A DNA stretch of 64,000 nucleotides from Rhynchopus euleeides (taxonomy: Eukaryota; Euglenozoa; Diplonemea; Diplonemida; Diplonemidae). A program made the translations under genes and the position numbers. The stretch lies in assembly GCA_963210315.1 (NCBI GenBank), contig OY723281.1:1054001-1118000 (forward strand), in the 5' to 3' direction. The notes beneath the pieces were generated by a model that saw nothing but the letters and a program-made list of their open reading frames with translations, searched no databases and had not been told where the DNA came from. Of this stretch, positions 39,484-48,231 are shown piece after piece. How positions within the stretch are numbered: position 1 is the stretch's first letter; every line of letters starts with the position of its first letter.

Positions 39484-40605
39484 ATGGATGTGACTGTGCG
39501 TCACAGCGGGACCGGAGACAGCTGTGTCGTCGGTGTTCCGGAAGGCGGTACCGTGGTCGGGCTGAAGGCGGATGCGCTCAACGAGATGTTCCCGGGTTCT
39601 ATCAACCCAGTCCGTGAGGCTGAAAACGTCGCAGCACACATCGAAGGGTGTGAGGAGGAGCTGGACGATGCACAGCGTGTTGCCGACACGGGTCTGGAGG
39701 ACGGGGGTGCTGTCCAGCTCGTCCCACGCTGGCCCAACATCAAGGCTCCCGCAGTCTACTCATGGGCCCATGGCGAAAGGGTCAGGTCTATCGCACTGTC
39801 GAGGTGTGGGACGCTGTGTGCTGTGGGTTTCTTCAACGGGCACATCACTGTGTTTGATACCATCACCGCTGCTGTGGTGGCGGACTTATCACATGGCAAC
39901 AAGCGTATTTCTTGCACTCCGTTCTCAGTCTGTGGGACGTGGTTGGCAACGTGCTCTGATGACGGCACCATCTGCGTGTGGCTGACTTCAACTTGGGAGG
40001 AGGTGTGCATGCTGGACCACAACACGGCCGTGTACAGTGCAGGGTGGACACACTACGGACGTCTGGTGTCCGGAGACGACTCAGGCAAAGTGCGTGTGTG
40101 GGACTTGAAGGGCACACCGAGCGCCACAGTGCTGGTGGGTCACAGCGAGGCTGTTAACAGCATTGCTGTGTCGGGCACGAGGATCTTCAGCGGGTCATGG
40201 CACAAGAGCATCCGTGTGTGGGACATCAGCACCCTCACACACACACACACCCTGGATGAGCACACTGATTGGGTGACCGGCATCGCCCTGACTCAGGACG
40301 GGCAGCACCTGGTGTCGTGCTCTGACGACAAGTCACTCAAGGTGTGGTGCACAACCTCCCTCAGCTGCCTGCGTACTGTGCAACAGAATCCCTCCTCAGT
40401 TGCTGTGTCACAGCCAAGTGATGTTGTTGCAGTGAAAAGCTGGACCACCACCACACTGCACTGCCTCAGCACAGGAGAGTATCTGGGGAAGGTGGACTCA
40501 AAGGGTGATGGTGTTGCACTCAGCCTCTGCGGGAGGTGGGTCTTCACAGCAACGAACAACCAAACCTCAGTCTCTGTGTGTGCCGTATCTTCTGTTTCAC
40601 CCTGA
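39484..40605 (+). CDS. Ubiquitin-like/WD40-repeat protein (intact paralogue)
   Basis: A 373-residue protein with an in-frame ATG at 39484 that matches the paralogue start (DVTVRHSGTGDSC). The N-terminal 85 residues resemble a ubiquitin-like domain ending QLVPRW. The propeller follows with VWLTSTWEE, VRVWDLKGT, IRVWDISTL, LKVWCTT and a final LHCLSTGEYLGKV blade. It is close to the 26226 copy, but the loop after the first blade (AHGERVRS) matches the 36016 copy, so the two eastern copies share ancestry. The upstream spacer differs from that of the western array. The function is unknown beyond a protein-interaction scaffold. Confidence 0.85.
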   Translation: MDVTVRHSGTGDSCVVGVPEGGTVVGLKADALNEMFPGSINPVREAENVAAHIEGCEEELDDAQRVADTGLEDGGAVQLVPRWPNIKAPAVYSWAHGERVRSIALSRCGTLCAVGFFNGHITVFDTITAAVVADLSHGNKRISCTPFSVCGTWLATCSDDGTICVWLTSTWEEVCMLDHNTAVYSAGWTHYGRLVSGDDSGKVRVWDLKGTPSATVLVGHSEAVNSIAVSGTRIFSGSWHKSIRVWDISTLTHTHTLDEHTDWVTGIALTQDGQHLVSCSDDKSLKVWCTTSLSCLRTVQQNPSSVAVSQPSDVVAVKSWTTTTLHCLSTGEYLGKVDSKGDGVALSLCGRWVFTATNNQTSVSVCAVSSVSP

Positions 40606-41126
40606 GTGCAGTGTCTCGTCACCCTGCCATTGTGTTGCACCTGCTTGCGTACTTGTGGTTTTCTACTCTCTCTTCCTTTCTAGCCTCGCAGCGCAGCATA
40701 GCCTGACACCTGCTCTGTTTCGAGGCAGCTCTACATTGTTTTTGACGGACACCAACTTGTCACTGCGGAAGCGTCAACGCATTAGAACGATCATCAGCGG
40801 CAATCATCAGAGAGGGGCAAGTACCATCAAGCCGGCGGCTCGTGGAACAAGCATCACAAACAAAATACGGGTAAAGAGCTGCTGAACTGGAGTGACATTT
40901 TCCGTTCACGCTCGACAATCAACCCCCCCCCCCCCTTAGGCCCCTGCATTTTTCTTTTCTTTTTTTCCGCACACTCGTGCAGGTGTATTTCTAGTGGGGG
41001 ATGAGGATGAGTCCTCCGAGCATCCGCCCCTTTTTCCGGTTTTTTCCCAGCCAAAACCCGGTTTTTTTTCCAGCTAAAAACCGGTTTTTTTCCAGCCAGA
41101 ATCTGGTTTTTTTTCCAGCCAAGAGC
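40606..41126. other. Spacer with YR cores and T-rich repeats
   Basis: The WD40 3' flank is followed by GCGGAAGCGTCAACGCATTA (about 40764). The block CGCTCGACAATCAACCCCC (about 40908) is shared with the left flank of array 1 at 29175. Tandem TTTTTCCAGCCA-type units run at 41030-41125. No gene is seen. Confidence 0.45.
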
Positions 41127-41361
41127 CAGACGTTCACTACCGTGGCCTCCGGCGGCTGGGGGGCTCCGCCCCCCAGACCCCCCTGTGGCGGATATCTCGC
41201 ACCCAAGTCCTTCGATTCCCATCAGGTCAGGGAATCCAACAGCTCCAGTAAACCCTCAGGAGGACGCAGTCAACTCACACAGAATCTGTACGCCCACAAT
41301 GAACAGATGTTCACTACCGTGGCCTCTGGCGGCTGGGAGGCTCTGCCCCCCAGACCCCCCA
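41127..41361 (-). repeat. Two inverted copies of the dispersed hairpin repeat
   Basis: Copies at 41127-41187 and 41303-41361 match the 5.3-9.5 kb family in reverse orientation, separated by the same linking block (GAGGACGCAGTCAACTCACA). Confidence 0.8.
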
Positions 41362-41651
41362 TGGAGCGTGTATCTGCCCGTCTAGTAACCGCAGCAAGTC
41401 CTTGGGCTGTTTCAGCTGTGGCATATCAGGGGGTATCGTCGGAATAACGGTCCCAAAAGCCGTTTTTTGAGGTTTTCCTCCAGCACCCGAGGATGGCGCG
41501 AGCGGGAGGACTCGTGGAAGGAACCCATTTGGTACAAGACCAAGGGCCCCACACTGGGGAGGAGGGACATTGGGTACCATTTTTGGCTGGAAAAAAGCGG
41601 GGATGAATCGGGGATTTTTGGCTGGGAAGACCGGGGATTAAAAATACACCT

Positions 41652-41948
41652 GCACTCGTGTGAGCAGAAAGTCACCCACCACAGCAAGCATCCAAACGTG
41701 CTCTATACACTAACCCCACCCTTCATCAGGCTCAGGGTGTGATTATCATTTCAGGGTTTGTGTGTAGAAGCGTCAACGCATCAAACAAACAAAATACAGG
41801 CTAAGAGCGGTTGCTGCTGAATGGTGAAGTGACTTTTCCGCACACTTCAATGTGGGTGGAAAGTTTCTCGCGCTTTGCTCGTGCCCTTGTGCTCTTCACT
41901 CACAACACCATCATCAGCAGGAGTGTGAGTGTGGAAGCGTCAACGCAA
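41652..41948 (+). repeat. Plus-oriented YR-element B-A-B'-A' repeats
   Basis: B (41652-41758) and A (41759-41836) resemble the family at 1421-1687. They are followed by a second diverged B-like block starting CGCACACTTCAATGTGGG and ending GTGGAAGCGTCAACGCA. The complete minus-strand element begins right here, so it inserted into or recombined with an older terminal repeat. Confidence 0.6.
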
Positions 41949-42019
41949 AAGTGTCACTTCAACTCTGCCGCTCTTTCTCTACTGTTGATACTTCGTTTGA
42001 TGCGTTGACGCTTCCACAC
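41949..42019 (-). repeat. Split repeat A2 (3' terminus)
   Basis: 71 bp, identical by eye to 42117-42187; plus strand AAGTGTCACTTCAACTCTGC to GCGTTGACGCTTCCACAC. Confidence 0.85.
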
Positions 42020-42116
42020 ACACTTACAAACCCACTTGCCTGATGAAGGGGGTGGTGTGTAGAGCACGTTTGGCAGAGCTGAATGACACTTTCCGCGCGA
42101 AAGTCGTGTGCGTAAA
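42020..42116 (-). repeat. Split repeat B2
   Basis: Same sequence as the 5' B at 46723-46821, including GCCTGATGAAGGGGGTGG and AGAGCACGTTTGGCAGAGC. Confidence 0.85.
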
Positions 42117-42187
42117 AAGTGTCACTTCAACTCTGCCGCTCTTTCTCTACTGTTGATACTTCGTTTGATGCGTTGACGCTTCCACAC
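42117..42187 (-). repeat. Split repeat A1
   Basis: Partner of 41949-42019, about 70 bp downstream of the RT/RNase H stop. Confidence 0.85.
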
Positions 42188-42258
42188 CCAGGACCCTCTT
42201 CCGGAGGGACGTGCTCGTGCACCGGTTGGTCATGTAATCATACGGTGCCGAGTGCGGG

Positions 42259-45201
42259 TTACGTGGTGCTGCGTGTTGGTATATGTGCTGGCTCGAGTCG
42301 GATTGCCCGTTCGGCTCGTGTTCCGCGCGTGTAGGTGTCAGCCCGCTGCTCGTCGGTTGGCACCCACTGGGGGTTGAGCCGCAGTCGCTTCGTCCGTGCC
42401 ACGAGGAATATGCGCTGCAGTAGCAGGTTGCCTCTGTGGTTCGCGCAGTGCCCTCGCCGCATGCAAAATACTAGGGGGAGGTTGTCGATGTTGCACGTCA
42501 CAGCGATGTCCTGTGAGTTGATGATGCGTAGCCCTTGCCACACGGCGAAGGCCTCCTTCAGGAAGATGTGCGCATCCCGATCTGCCCCGGTGAACACCCC
42601 TTGTGTGACCGTCTCCTCTCCCAGTTCGAGTATCGCCGCCCACTCCGTCGATGACGCGTCGGACCACAGCGTTGCCCGCGATGTTGGGTCTGCCTGGTGG
42701 TGCCAATTGTTATCGCGCATGAACTCCATCCGTGCTGCTGTCTCCCGGATCACTGAGTTCGGCACTCGTGTGTTGACATCCCACGCCGCGTTGTTGTCGT
42801 GCGCCCGGCGTCCTAGGCGCCGGACGAAAGAGAGGATTGCGGGAGCGAAACACAGTGGCGCGCGCATGACGTATGACTGCCAGACGATGGATCCGAAGAT
42901 GCGGAAGGCCCTCCGCGGCGTTGTTGTTCCCTCCAACGTCTCCGCCAGCTCCTCCCGCTGTGCCACCTTCGCCACCCATGCAGGGTCCATGCGGAATCTG
43001 TGCTCCACCAGGTCAAACTGGATCCCGAACGTGCAGAAACGTTGCGTCGGCATCCCGTGGTCGGCATCGTCGAGGTTCAGGGTCGCGTTGACGTAGTCGC
43101 ACCTTTCGCGGAAGACCCTGTACTTCGCCTGCACCTCGTCCAGTGTCTCGGCTGTGACCACAAAATTGTCTATCCAGACGATGCCGTCTCTTGGAGGGAG
43201 GAGCACCCTCGCACTCCGGTTGGCAATTGCTGGTGAGTGTGACCACCCCATGCACATCACCGACAGAAACGCTGGCACAAATTCGTCCCGCTTGTCCCCG
43301 AAGCGGATTCCGAAGTAGCGCTGGATCTCCTCCTCCACCGGAAACTGGTAGAACCAGCTCCTCGCGTCAGCGAGCACAACCCAAGTTGACTCAGCGATGC
43401 GGCGCGTCACCTCCAGGATGTCGTCCAATCTCATGTCTGGCGGTCGCGCCATGTACGAGTTCAGAGTACGTGCGTCGACGATGAAGCGTGTCCCCCCTGA
43501 CTTCTTCGGCACGGTAAAGGCTGGTAAGGTGAGTATCGCATGGGTACAGGCTATAGCGATAACGCCGTAGGCGATGAGGTCGTCGACATGTTTCAATGTA
43601 TGGCGTGATATCATCCTCCACTTGTTCCTGAAGTGGTCGCGTGCTCCGGGGAGCAACGCATTTCTGAAGGCTTCGGGGTCTGTAATGAGGTCCAACACGT
43701 CTCGCAGTTCCTCGTTGGAGTCCAGCTCGCGGAGTCGCGCCAGGTTGAGGCGCGTGTCGCAGATCGGAGCAAGGCGGTCGTCTTCAGATGGGTCTTGCCT
43801 TTCATGGGCAGGTCGCACGATATGTCCTTTGTGGTGCACGCCGACACTCTCCCCGTAGAGATCGGCGTCTATGCCCGGTCCGTGTTCTGAGTCGGTGTCC
43901 GCCGTGTCGTCGGAGCTGTCGTTTTCTTCAGGAGGTTGGAATACTTGGATGGAGAGCTGAGGCCTGTGGTATGTCTTTGGGCGCTCTCTCGGCTGTGCGG
44001 CTGGATCCCCTGCGCGTGTCGGGTCATCGTTGTGAGTCGGCCCGGGCCCCGCGCCGGTACCGTCCTTTCCTCCACCGACCCCTGCTGCGCCGCCCCCTGT
44101 CGGGTAGTCATACCGTCGTAGTTCACGTGTGATGTCTCGCCTCCTTTTGTACGGGAAATGTGTGCTAAACTCTGGTCCCCTGTGTCTCACGCGTTCTTGG
44201 CCAGTTCTTTGGACAGTGCCGCTGTGTCTGCCACACGCTGTGTCGTTGCTGCTGGTATGTATCGAAACACCGCGTCGGGGGTCGCATGTTGCGACAGCAT
44301 CATCAGCTTCTCGACTGGCACCCCGTTGCGTGCCAGATGGTGGTGGGCCCCCCTCCGGAGGGAGTGCGGCGTCAATCGGGCATCCACCCTTTTCACCGCC
44401 GCCGCGATGCATCGGTATGTCACGCTCGGGGGAAACAGGCTCCCTTCTGTCTTTAGCTCTTTCATACGGCTCCGCAGGATCTTCAGCATCTCCGGTGGCA
44501 GTGACATACCCGTTGTCTTCCCCAGCTGGAAGGGGTCCGACTTCGTGGTGGTCCACACGATGGTGATCTGGTCTGACTTTGCTTCCGTCTGGATGTCCCG
44601 CGTTGACAATCGTTGCACATCCGACGCTCTCGCCGCCCCGTGCCACATCATTGCGACGGCCAGACGCACCAGCGGCCGCGGTTCCTGAGCCACTGCCTGT
44701 GCTGCCTGTTCTTGAGTCGCGGGGTGCGCCTGTTGTGCTGGCTTCAATGCCCCGCTGCGGCACAAGCTTCGCTTGAAGTCCCGTAGCACGTGTCCTTCCT
44801 GTTCCCACGACTCGAAGCGGCGCAGGCTCGCGATGATGTTGCCCAGGTATTGCAGCGCCGATGGGGCGGACAGTCCGTTGAGCCGCAGGTGTGTGATCCA
44901 CAGGGTGATCCCCTCCTCGTGTCGTAGTGTGCGGCCCTCCCCCCTGCACCACTCCTCTCTGAACTCGCGGTACCTCTCGTAGCTCCTGCGCAGAGCCGTC
45001 CAGTACGAACTCGACAGTGCGTTCCCCAAAGCCTCCTGCGTGGCCTCCATGATGATCAGCCTCATCTCGCTCGACAGTGGTTGTTGCTTGATGCGGGGGC
45101 GGCCCTTGTTGGTTTGCTTCTTTTCTTTCAGGATGAACTCGTATGGGGATGGTGTGGGCGGCGTTGGGCTGGTTCCTGGGTGGGTGGTCTGCTGGAGTCA
45201 C
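42259..45201 (-). CDS. Reverse transcriptase/RNase H (Pol) of the YR retrotransposon
   Basis: The open frame is 980 codons, but only about residues 338-980 look like polymerase; the first third is the shadow of the overlapping recombinase and starts with GTG. After an acidic, proline-rich linker the RT begins near SRHTLKHVDDLIAYGV. Motif A is ADARSWFYQF (Asp about 612), motif B MCMGWSHSPAIANR and motif C WIDN (about 676-679), which lacks the second Asp. RNase H follows with Asp848, Glu883, Asp906 and Asp955. Between the recombinase stop (44187) and the RT core there is no ATG in this frame, so expression probably uses frameshifting or readthrough from the recombinase. The protein is about 60% similar by eye to the copy at 1-1383. 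Confidence 0.88.
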   Translation of the reverse strand: MTPADHPPRNQPNAAHTIPIRVHPERKEANQQGPPPHQATTTVERDEADHHGGHAGGFGERTVEFVLDGSAQELREVPRVQRGVVQGGGPHTTTRGGDHPVDHTPAAQRTVRPIGAAIPGQHHREPAPLRVVGTGRTRATGLQAKLVPQRGIEASTTGAPRDSRTGSTGSGSGTAAAGASGRRNDVARGGESVGCATIVNAGHPDGSKVRPDHHRVDHHEVGPLPAGEDNGYVTATGDAEDPAEPYERAKDRREPVSPERDIPMHRGGGEKGGCPIDAALPPEGGPPPSGTQRGASREADDAVATCDPRRGVSIHTSSNDTACGRHSGTVQRTGQERVRHRGPEFSTHFPYKRRRDITRELRRYDYPTGGGAAGVGGGKDGTGAGPGPTHNDDPTRAGDPAAQPRERPKTYHRPQLSIQVFQPPEENDSSDDTADTDSEHGPGIDADLYGESVGVHHKGHIVRPAHERQDPSEDDRLAPICDTRLNLARLRELDSNEELRDVLDLITDPEAFRNALLPGARDHFRNKWRMISRHTLKHVDDLIAYGVIAIACTHAILTLPAFTVPKKSGGTRFIVDARTLNSYMARPPDMRLDDILEVTRRIAESTWVVLADARSWFYQFPVEEEIQRYFGIRFGDKRDEFVPAFLSVMCMGWSHSPAIANRSARVLLPPRDGIVWIDNFVVTAETLDEVQAKYRVFRERCDYVNATLNLDDADHGMPTQRFCTFGIQFDLVEHRFRMDPAWVAKVAQREELAETLEGTTTPRRAFRIFGSIVWQSYVMRAPLCFAPAILSFVRRLGRRAHDNNAAWDVNTRVPNSVIRETAARMEFMRDNNWHHQADPTSRATLWSDASSTEWAAILELGEETVTQGVFTGADRDAHIFLKEAFAVWQGLRIINSQDIAVTCNIDNLPLVFCMRRGHCANHRGNLLLQRIFLVARTKRLRLNPQWVPTDEQRADTYTRGTRAERAIRLEPAHIPTRSTT
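44187..45065 (-). CDS. Tyrosine recombinase of the YR retrotransposon
   Basis: A 292-residue integrase-like protein that would insert the circular DNA copy into the genome. The N-terminal 110 residues are a helical core-binding domain. The catalytic domain has Arg147 in HGAARASDVQRL, His234 and Arg237 in LTPHSLRRGA, His260 in LSQHAT and the nucleophile Tyr269 in VFRYI. All catalytic positions of the family are present. The gene overlaps the 5' part of the longer Pol frame in a different frame and follows gag. The first ATG is at 45065; an earlier start by frameshift from gag is possible, because the protein-like KKQTNKGRPRIKQQ lies just upstream in frame. Confidence 0.88.
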   Translation of the reverse strand: MRLIIMEATQEALGNALSSSYWTALRRSYERYREFREEWCRGEGRTLRHEEGITLWITHLRLNGLSAPSALQYLGNIIASLRRFESWEQEGHVLRDFKRSLCRSGALKPAQQAHPATQEQAAQAVAQEPRPLVRLAVAMMWHGAARASDVQRLSTRDIQTEAKSDQITIVWTTTKSDPFQLGKTTGMSLPPEMLKILRSRMKELKTEGSLFPPSVTYRCIAAAVKRVDARLTPHSLRRGAHHHLARNGVPVEKLMMLSQHATPDAVFRYIPAATTQRVADTAALSKELAKNA

Positions 45202-46184
45202 TGTCCCCCGCGGGGCCCTTTCGACCCCTTTCCCACTGCCCTCTGCTCCGCCCCCTTTCCCGTCTTCCCGGTGGGGTACGGCGTGTAGCGCGGGTCAGCC
45301 CCCTGTTGCACACGCGGTGGTACCAAACGGCGCGGGTTCGCCTTCGCCTGCGCATCATTCGCCTCTCCCACCAGCCGCTGGTGCAGAGACGCCGAGAACG
45401 TGAGGGGTGGGATGTTCTTCGCCTTGTGCTCGTAGTAGGCACGTGCCACATACCCCGTGAGGCAGGCCAGAGCCGACATTTCGCACACGATGCGGTGCAG
45501 GGGCAGCAGGCTGGGTTCCTCCTCCGTGTTCATCTTCATGAGCTTTAGCACGTCGTCGAAGTGCTCGAAGCATTTGCGGAGGCTGTGCATCCATTCCCCC
45601 GCATCTGTGCCCGACGCTGGCAGGCTCGCCTCCCGGAACACGCGGGACACCTCTGCCCGGATCTGCCGCCGCACCGCGCCCTTCCATATGCCAGGGCGCC
45701 ACGTCGCGACCGCGTATGGCGAGAAGTCGTCCGGCAACCCCTCGTCAGCCTCCTGCAGCTGCCTCTGCAGATCGGCGATGGTCTCGGCCTGCTCCTCCAC
45801 CTTCGCCTCCAGCCGAGTCATGCGCGCCTCCATGTTGAGCCCTTCACCGGCTCCCAGTTGGGGCAGCGCCCCCAGCCCGTCCTCCTCTTCAGCGGCCTCC
45901 TCCGCTGCTGCCGCGCCGCCTGCCTGCATCTTCGTCCACGCGCACATTGGGCATACCCATCCGGCGCTGCCCATGTGGGCGACGAAGGCGTCCGCCACCG
46001 CCTTCGGGTGCAGATGCGCCCGCACACATGTCCTCGTCGTGGCTTGTCCGCAGGCGTTGCATGCGTGCGCCGTTCCGCCCTCATGGACGGTGGCGCATGT
46101 GGGGAACACGCAGTGCTGCATCGGCTCCGCCGCGGGCTCCATAGAGAGGGCCGGCACCTCGACCAAAGCCCAGTCGACGTCCAT
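45198..46184 (-). CDS. Gag-like protein of the YR retrotransposon
   Basis: A 328-residue protein from the ATG at 46184. Residues 20-85 form a Cys/His-rich zinc-binding module (CVFPTCATVHEGG, CNACGQ, WVCPMC), similar in spacing to the gag at 17376. A coiled coil (RMTRLEAKVEEQAETIADLQ) lies at about 110-150, suited to multimerisation. A helical domain follows, and the C-terminus is basic and Gly/Lys-rich (GKTGKGAEQRAVGKGSKGPR), probably binding nucleic acid. The stop (TGA at 45200-45198) touches the start of the long Pol frame. The name gag is by position and composition, not detected homology. Confidence 0.7.
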   Translation of the reverse strand: MDVDWALVEVPALSMEPAAEPMQHCVFPTCATVHEGGTAHACNACGQATTRTCVRAHLHPKAVADAFVAHMGSAGWVCPMCAWTKMQAGGAAAAEEAAEEEDGLGALPQLGAGEGLNMEARMTRLEAKVEEQAETIADLQRQLQEADEGLPDDFSPYAVATWRPGIWKGAVRRQIRAEVSRVFREASLPASGTDAGEWMHSLRKCFEHFDDVLKLMKMNTEEEPSLLPLHRIVCEMSALACLTGYVARAYYEHKAKNIPPLTFSASLHQRLVGEANDAQAKANPRRLVPPRVQQGADPRYTPYPTGKTGKGAEQRAVGKGSKGPRGGQ

Positions 46185-46215
46185 CTTTCCTCACTACTCT
46201 GCTTGTCGTACGCCT

Positions 46216-46670
46216 CTAGCTGTCCTTCACACCCGCTGATCCTTCACCCCGCTGCTTTTGTTCACGCGCTTTGGCGCCCCTGTAAAACACACACGCTCTG
46301 CTGTCCGTCACCACCGCTGGTCCTTCACCCCGCTGCTCCTGTAAAACACACGCGTCCCCGCTGCTTTTGTTCACGCGCTTTGGCGGCCCTTCAAAACACA
46401 CCCGCTCTGCTGTCCTTCACCACCGCTGTTCCTTCACCCCGCTGCTCCTGTAAAACACACGCGTCCCCGCTGCTTTTGTTCACGCGCTTTGGCGGTCCTT
46501 CAAAACACACCCGCTCTGCTGTCCTTCACCACCGCTGGTCCTTCACCCCGCTGCTCCTGTAAAACACACGCGTCCCCGCTGCTTTTGTTCACGCGCTTTG
46601 GCGGTCCTGTAAAACACACGCGTCCCCGCTGCTTTTGTTCACGCGCTTTGGCGGCTCCGCTCGTTCCTTT
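46216..46670 (-). repeat. Leader minisatellite of the YR element
   Basis: Several imperfect units of roughly 50-120 bp built from GCTTTTGTTCACGCGCTTTG, CCTGTAAAACACACGCGTCC and CTGTCCTTCACCACCGCTG. It lies between the 5' B repeat and the gag start. Confidence 0.75.
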
Positions 46671-46704
46671 TCGCTGCTTCTGACTCTTCTCACTAAAAAT
46701 AAAT

Positions 46705-46821
46705 GTGCGTTGACGCTTCCACACACACTTACAAACCCACTTGCCTGATGAAGGGGGTGGTGTGTAGAGCACGTTTGGCAGAGCTGAATGACACTTTCCG
46801 CGCGAAAGTCGTGTGCGTAAA
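46705..46821 (-). repeat. 5' terminal repeat (end of A plus B1)
   Basis: Begins TGCGTTGACGCTTCCACAC (the end of A), then a complete B copy to GTGTGCGTAA. Confidence 0.85.
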
Positions 46822-47173
46822 AAAGAAACCATAGTAAAGATGAACCATAGCAAAAAGTGCCGACCAAAGCCCAGAGACACTTTTCTTCTTTTATCTTTTT
46901 ACGTCAATACTTTTTCTCCCCCCTACCCCCCTACTCTCCCACCCCCCCCCCCCCCGGGCCCCCCCCCCCCACCCTGCGTCCTCCACTGGGTCTTCTACCC
47001 ACCTGACGAAAGGTACTCGATACCGGGCTGCCGGAGTCCAGTGGTTCACGCACTACTGCACAGTCGTGGGTTGGCAGCCGAATCTGCGTAGTAGATATAC
47101 CCCGCTACGAAACACACCTGCTTTCCCTTCCCCTCCTTCCCTTCCGCCATTTATTCGTACCTACCCCCCCCCC
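46822..47173. other. No gene recognised
   Basis: Includes C-rich homopolymer runs (about 46917-46975). No protein-like frame. Confidence 0.4.
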
Positions 47174-47249
47174 GTGTTTAAGTCCCCTATCCATATGATG
47201 TGTTTAAGTCCCCTCGGTGGCCAATTTTCCCGAAGGGACTTAAACACCC
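47174..47249. repeat. Small foldback (GTGTTTAAGTCCCC)
   Basis: GTGTTTAAGTCCCC at 47174, again near 47200, and inverted (GGGACTTAAACACC) at about 47236-47249. It is likely a small MITE or the end of one. Confidence 0.5.
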
Positions 47250-47960
47250 CGGTCTAGTAGTTTGGTTGGGGGGCATTTTTTCTCGATTTTTCCAGGTGTC
47301 CGTTGGCGGACCACCAGGATGTGAGGCACGTGTGGAGGCCAGGGAGGGAGCCTGGGGGCTTCGGATACCCGCACGTGGCCCGGACTGCCCCGCAGGGGGC
47401 AGTCCGGGTCACGTCGCTCGTCCTCATCCACAGCCTCGCTGTGTGCGATGCAGGTCGTGCGCCAGCCCCTCTTGTCGCACTGGAGTCGGGAATCAATTCT
47501 GCGGCACAGCGGGGCTGCTAGCAGTGGCGAGGGCTGGAGGGCAACCCAATCGAGCGTGGTGGCTCCAGCACATCTCCCGACGGCGTTCCCCCGAGGGAGC
47601 CTCGCCCGGGTGTACTTTGCACAGAGGGGGGGCGACCCGTCTGGGATGTCGACTGCCGCAGTCACGGTGTCGACGACACGCAGCACCTGAGCGGGTTTAA
47701 ACCCGGGACCGTCAATTATCAGGCAGTACCTCAGGCCTTGGGGGGCGCCGACCCGGGCTTCCCCTCCCGGTGCCCTCGCCTCGAAGGGAGGACGTTTGGT
47801 GTGTCGGCATGAGGTGGTGCAGAGGCATCCCTCGAGTGCACCACGCAGCGACGTGGCTCCTGATGGACACCGTGGTTGAGCAGCACTGGGGGTGAGGGGT
47901 GAGGTGATGCCCGGAGCTGACGGCAGGCAGTGCCTACTCAGGACATGCTGAAGGACATGT
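47250..47960. other. Unassigned GC-rich stretch
   Basis: No convincing coding frame. CGGGTTTAAACCCG near 47692 is a perfect palindrome. The region resembles 18445-19160 in composition but I cannot align them. It could be the untranslated part of an unrecognised element. Confidence 0.3.
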
Positions 47961-48231
47961 GAAGTCAGGTTGAAGGGGAGCGATGTTTATGCAGGCTTAC
48001 AACGCCATGCTCGTCATCCTCCCTGGCAATGTGTGCTGGTGGGTGACTCAAGGGGTAGGTAGCTCCTTCCGCACCCCGATATCCCAATTTAAAGGGTCTC
48101 CCACCGCCCAACTCCGTACAACTCCGCCCAACACCGCCCAACTCCACCAAACTCCGCCAAACTCAGGGCAAAATCAGGTGGTTTGAGCCCGATTTCGAAG
48201 GAATTTTTGAGTTTTGAGCTTATTTTTTGCA

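Larger units (their letters stand above)
41949..46821 (-). mobile_element. Complete YR retrotransposon with split direct repeats (VIPER/Ngaro-like)
   Basis: Reading the minus strand, the element has a 5' B repeat (46821-46723, preceded by the end of A to 46705), a minisatellite leader (46670-46216), gag (46184-45198), tyrosine recombinase (45065-44187) and RT/RNase H (to 42259). It closes with A (42187-42117), B (42116-42020) and A (42019-41949). The two A copies are 71 bp each. B - genes - A - B - A is the split-direct-repeat layout of YR retrotransposons that integrate through a circular intermediate. No frame is broken. No target duplication is expected for this class, and none is evident. 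Confidence 0.85.

Noticed and set aside
44190-45201. First third of the 980-codon Pol frame as a real protein domain
   Set aside because: It overlaps the recombinase, has shadow-frame composition and begins with GTG; no domain is visible there.
47300-47960. LINE 5' untranslated region or ribozyme
   Set aside because: Composition is suggestive but no reverse transcriptase, zinc finger or ribozyme core could be identified.
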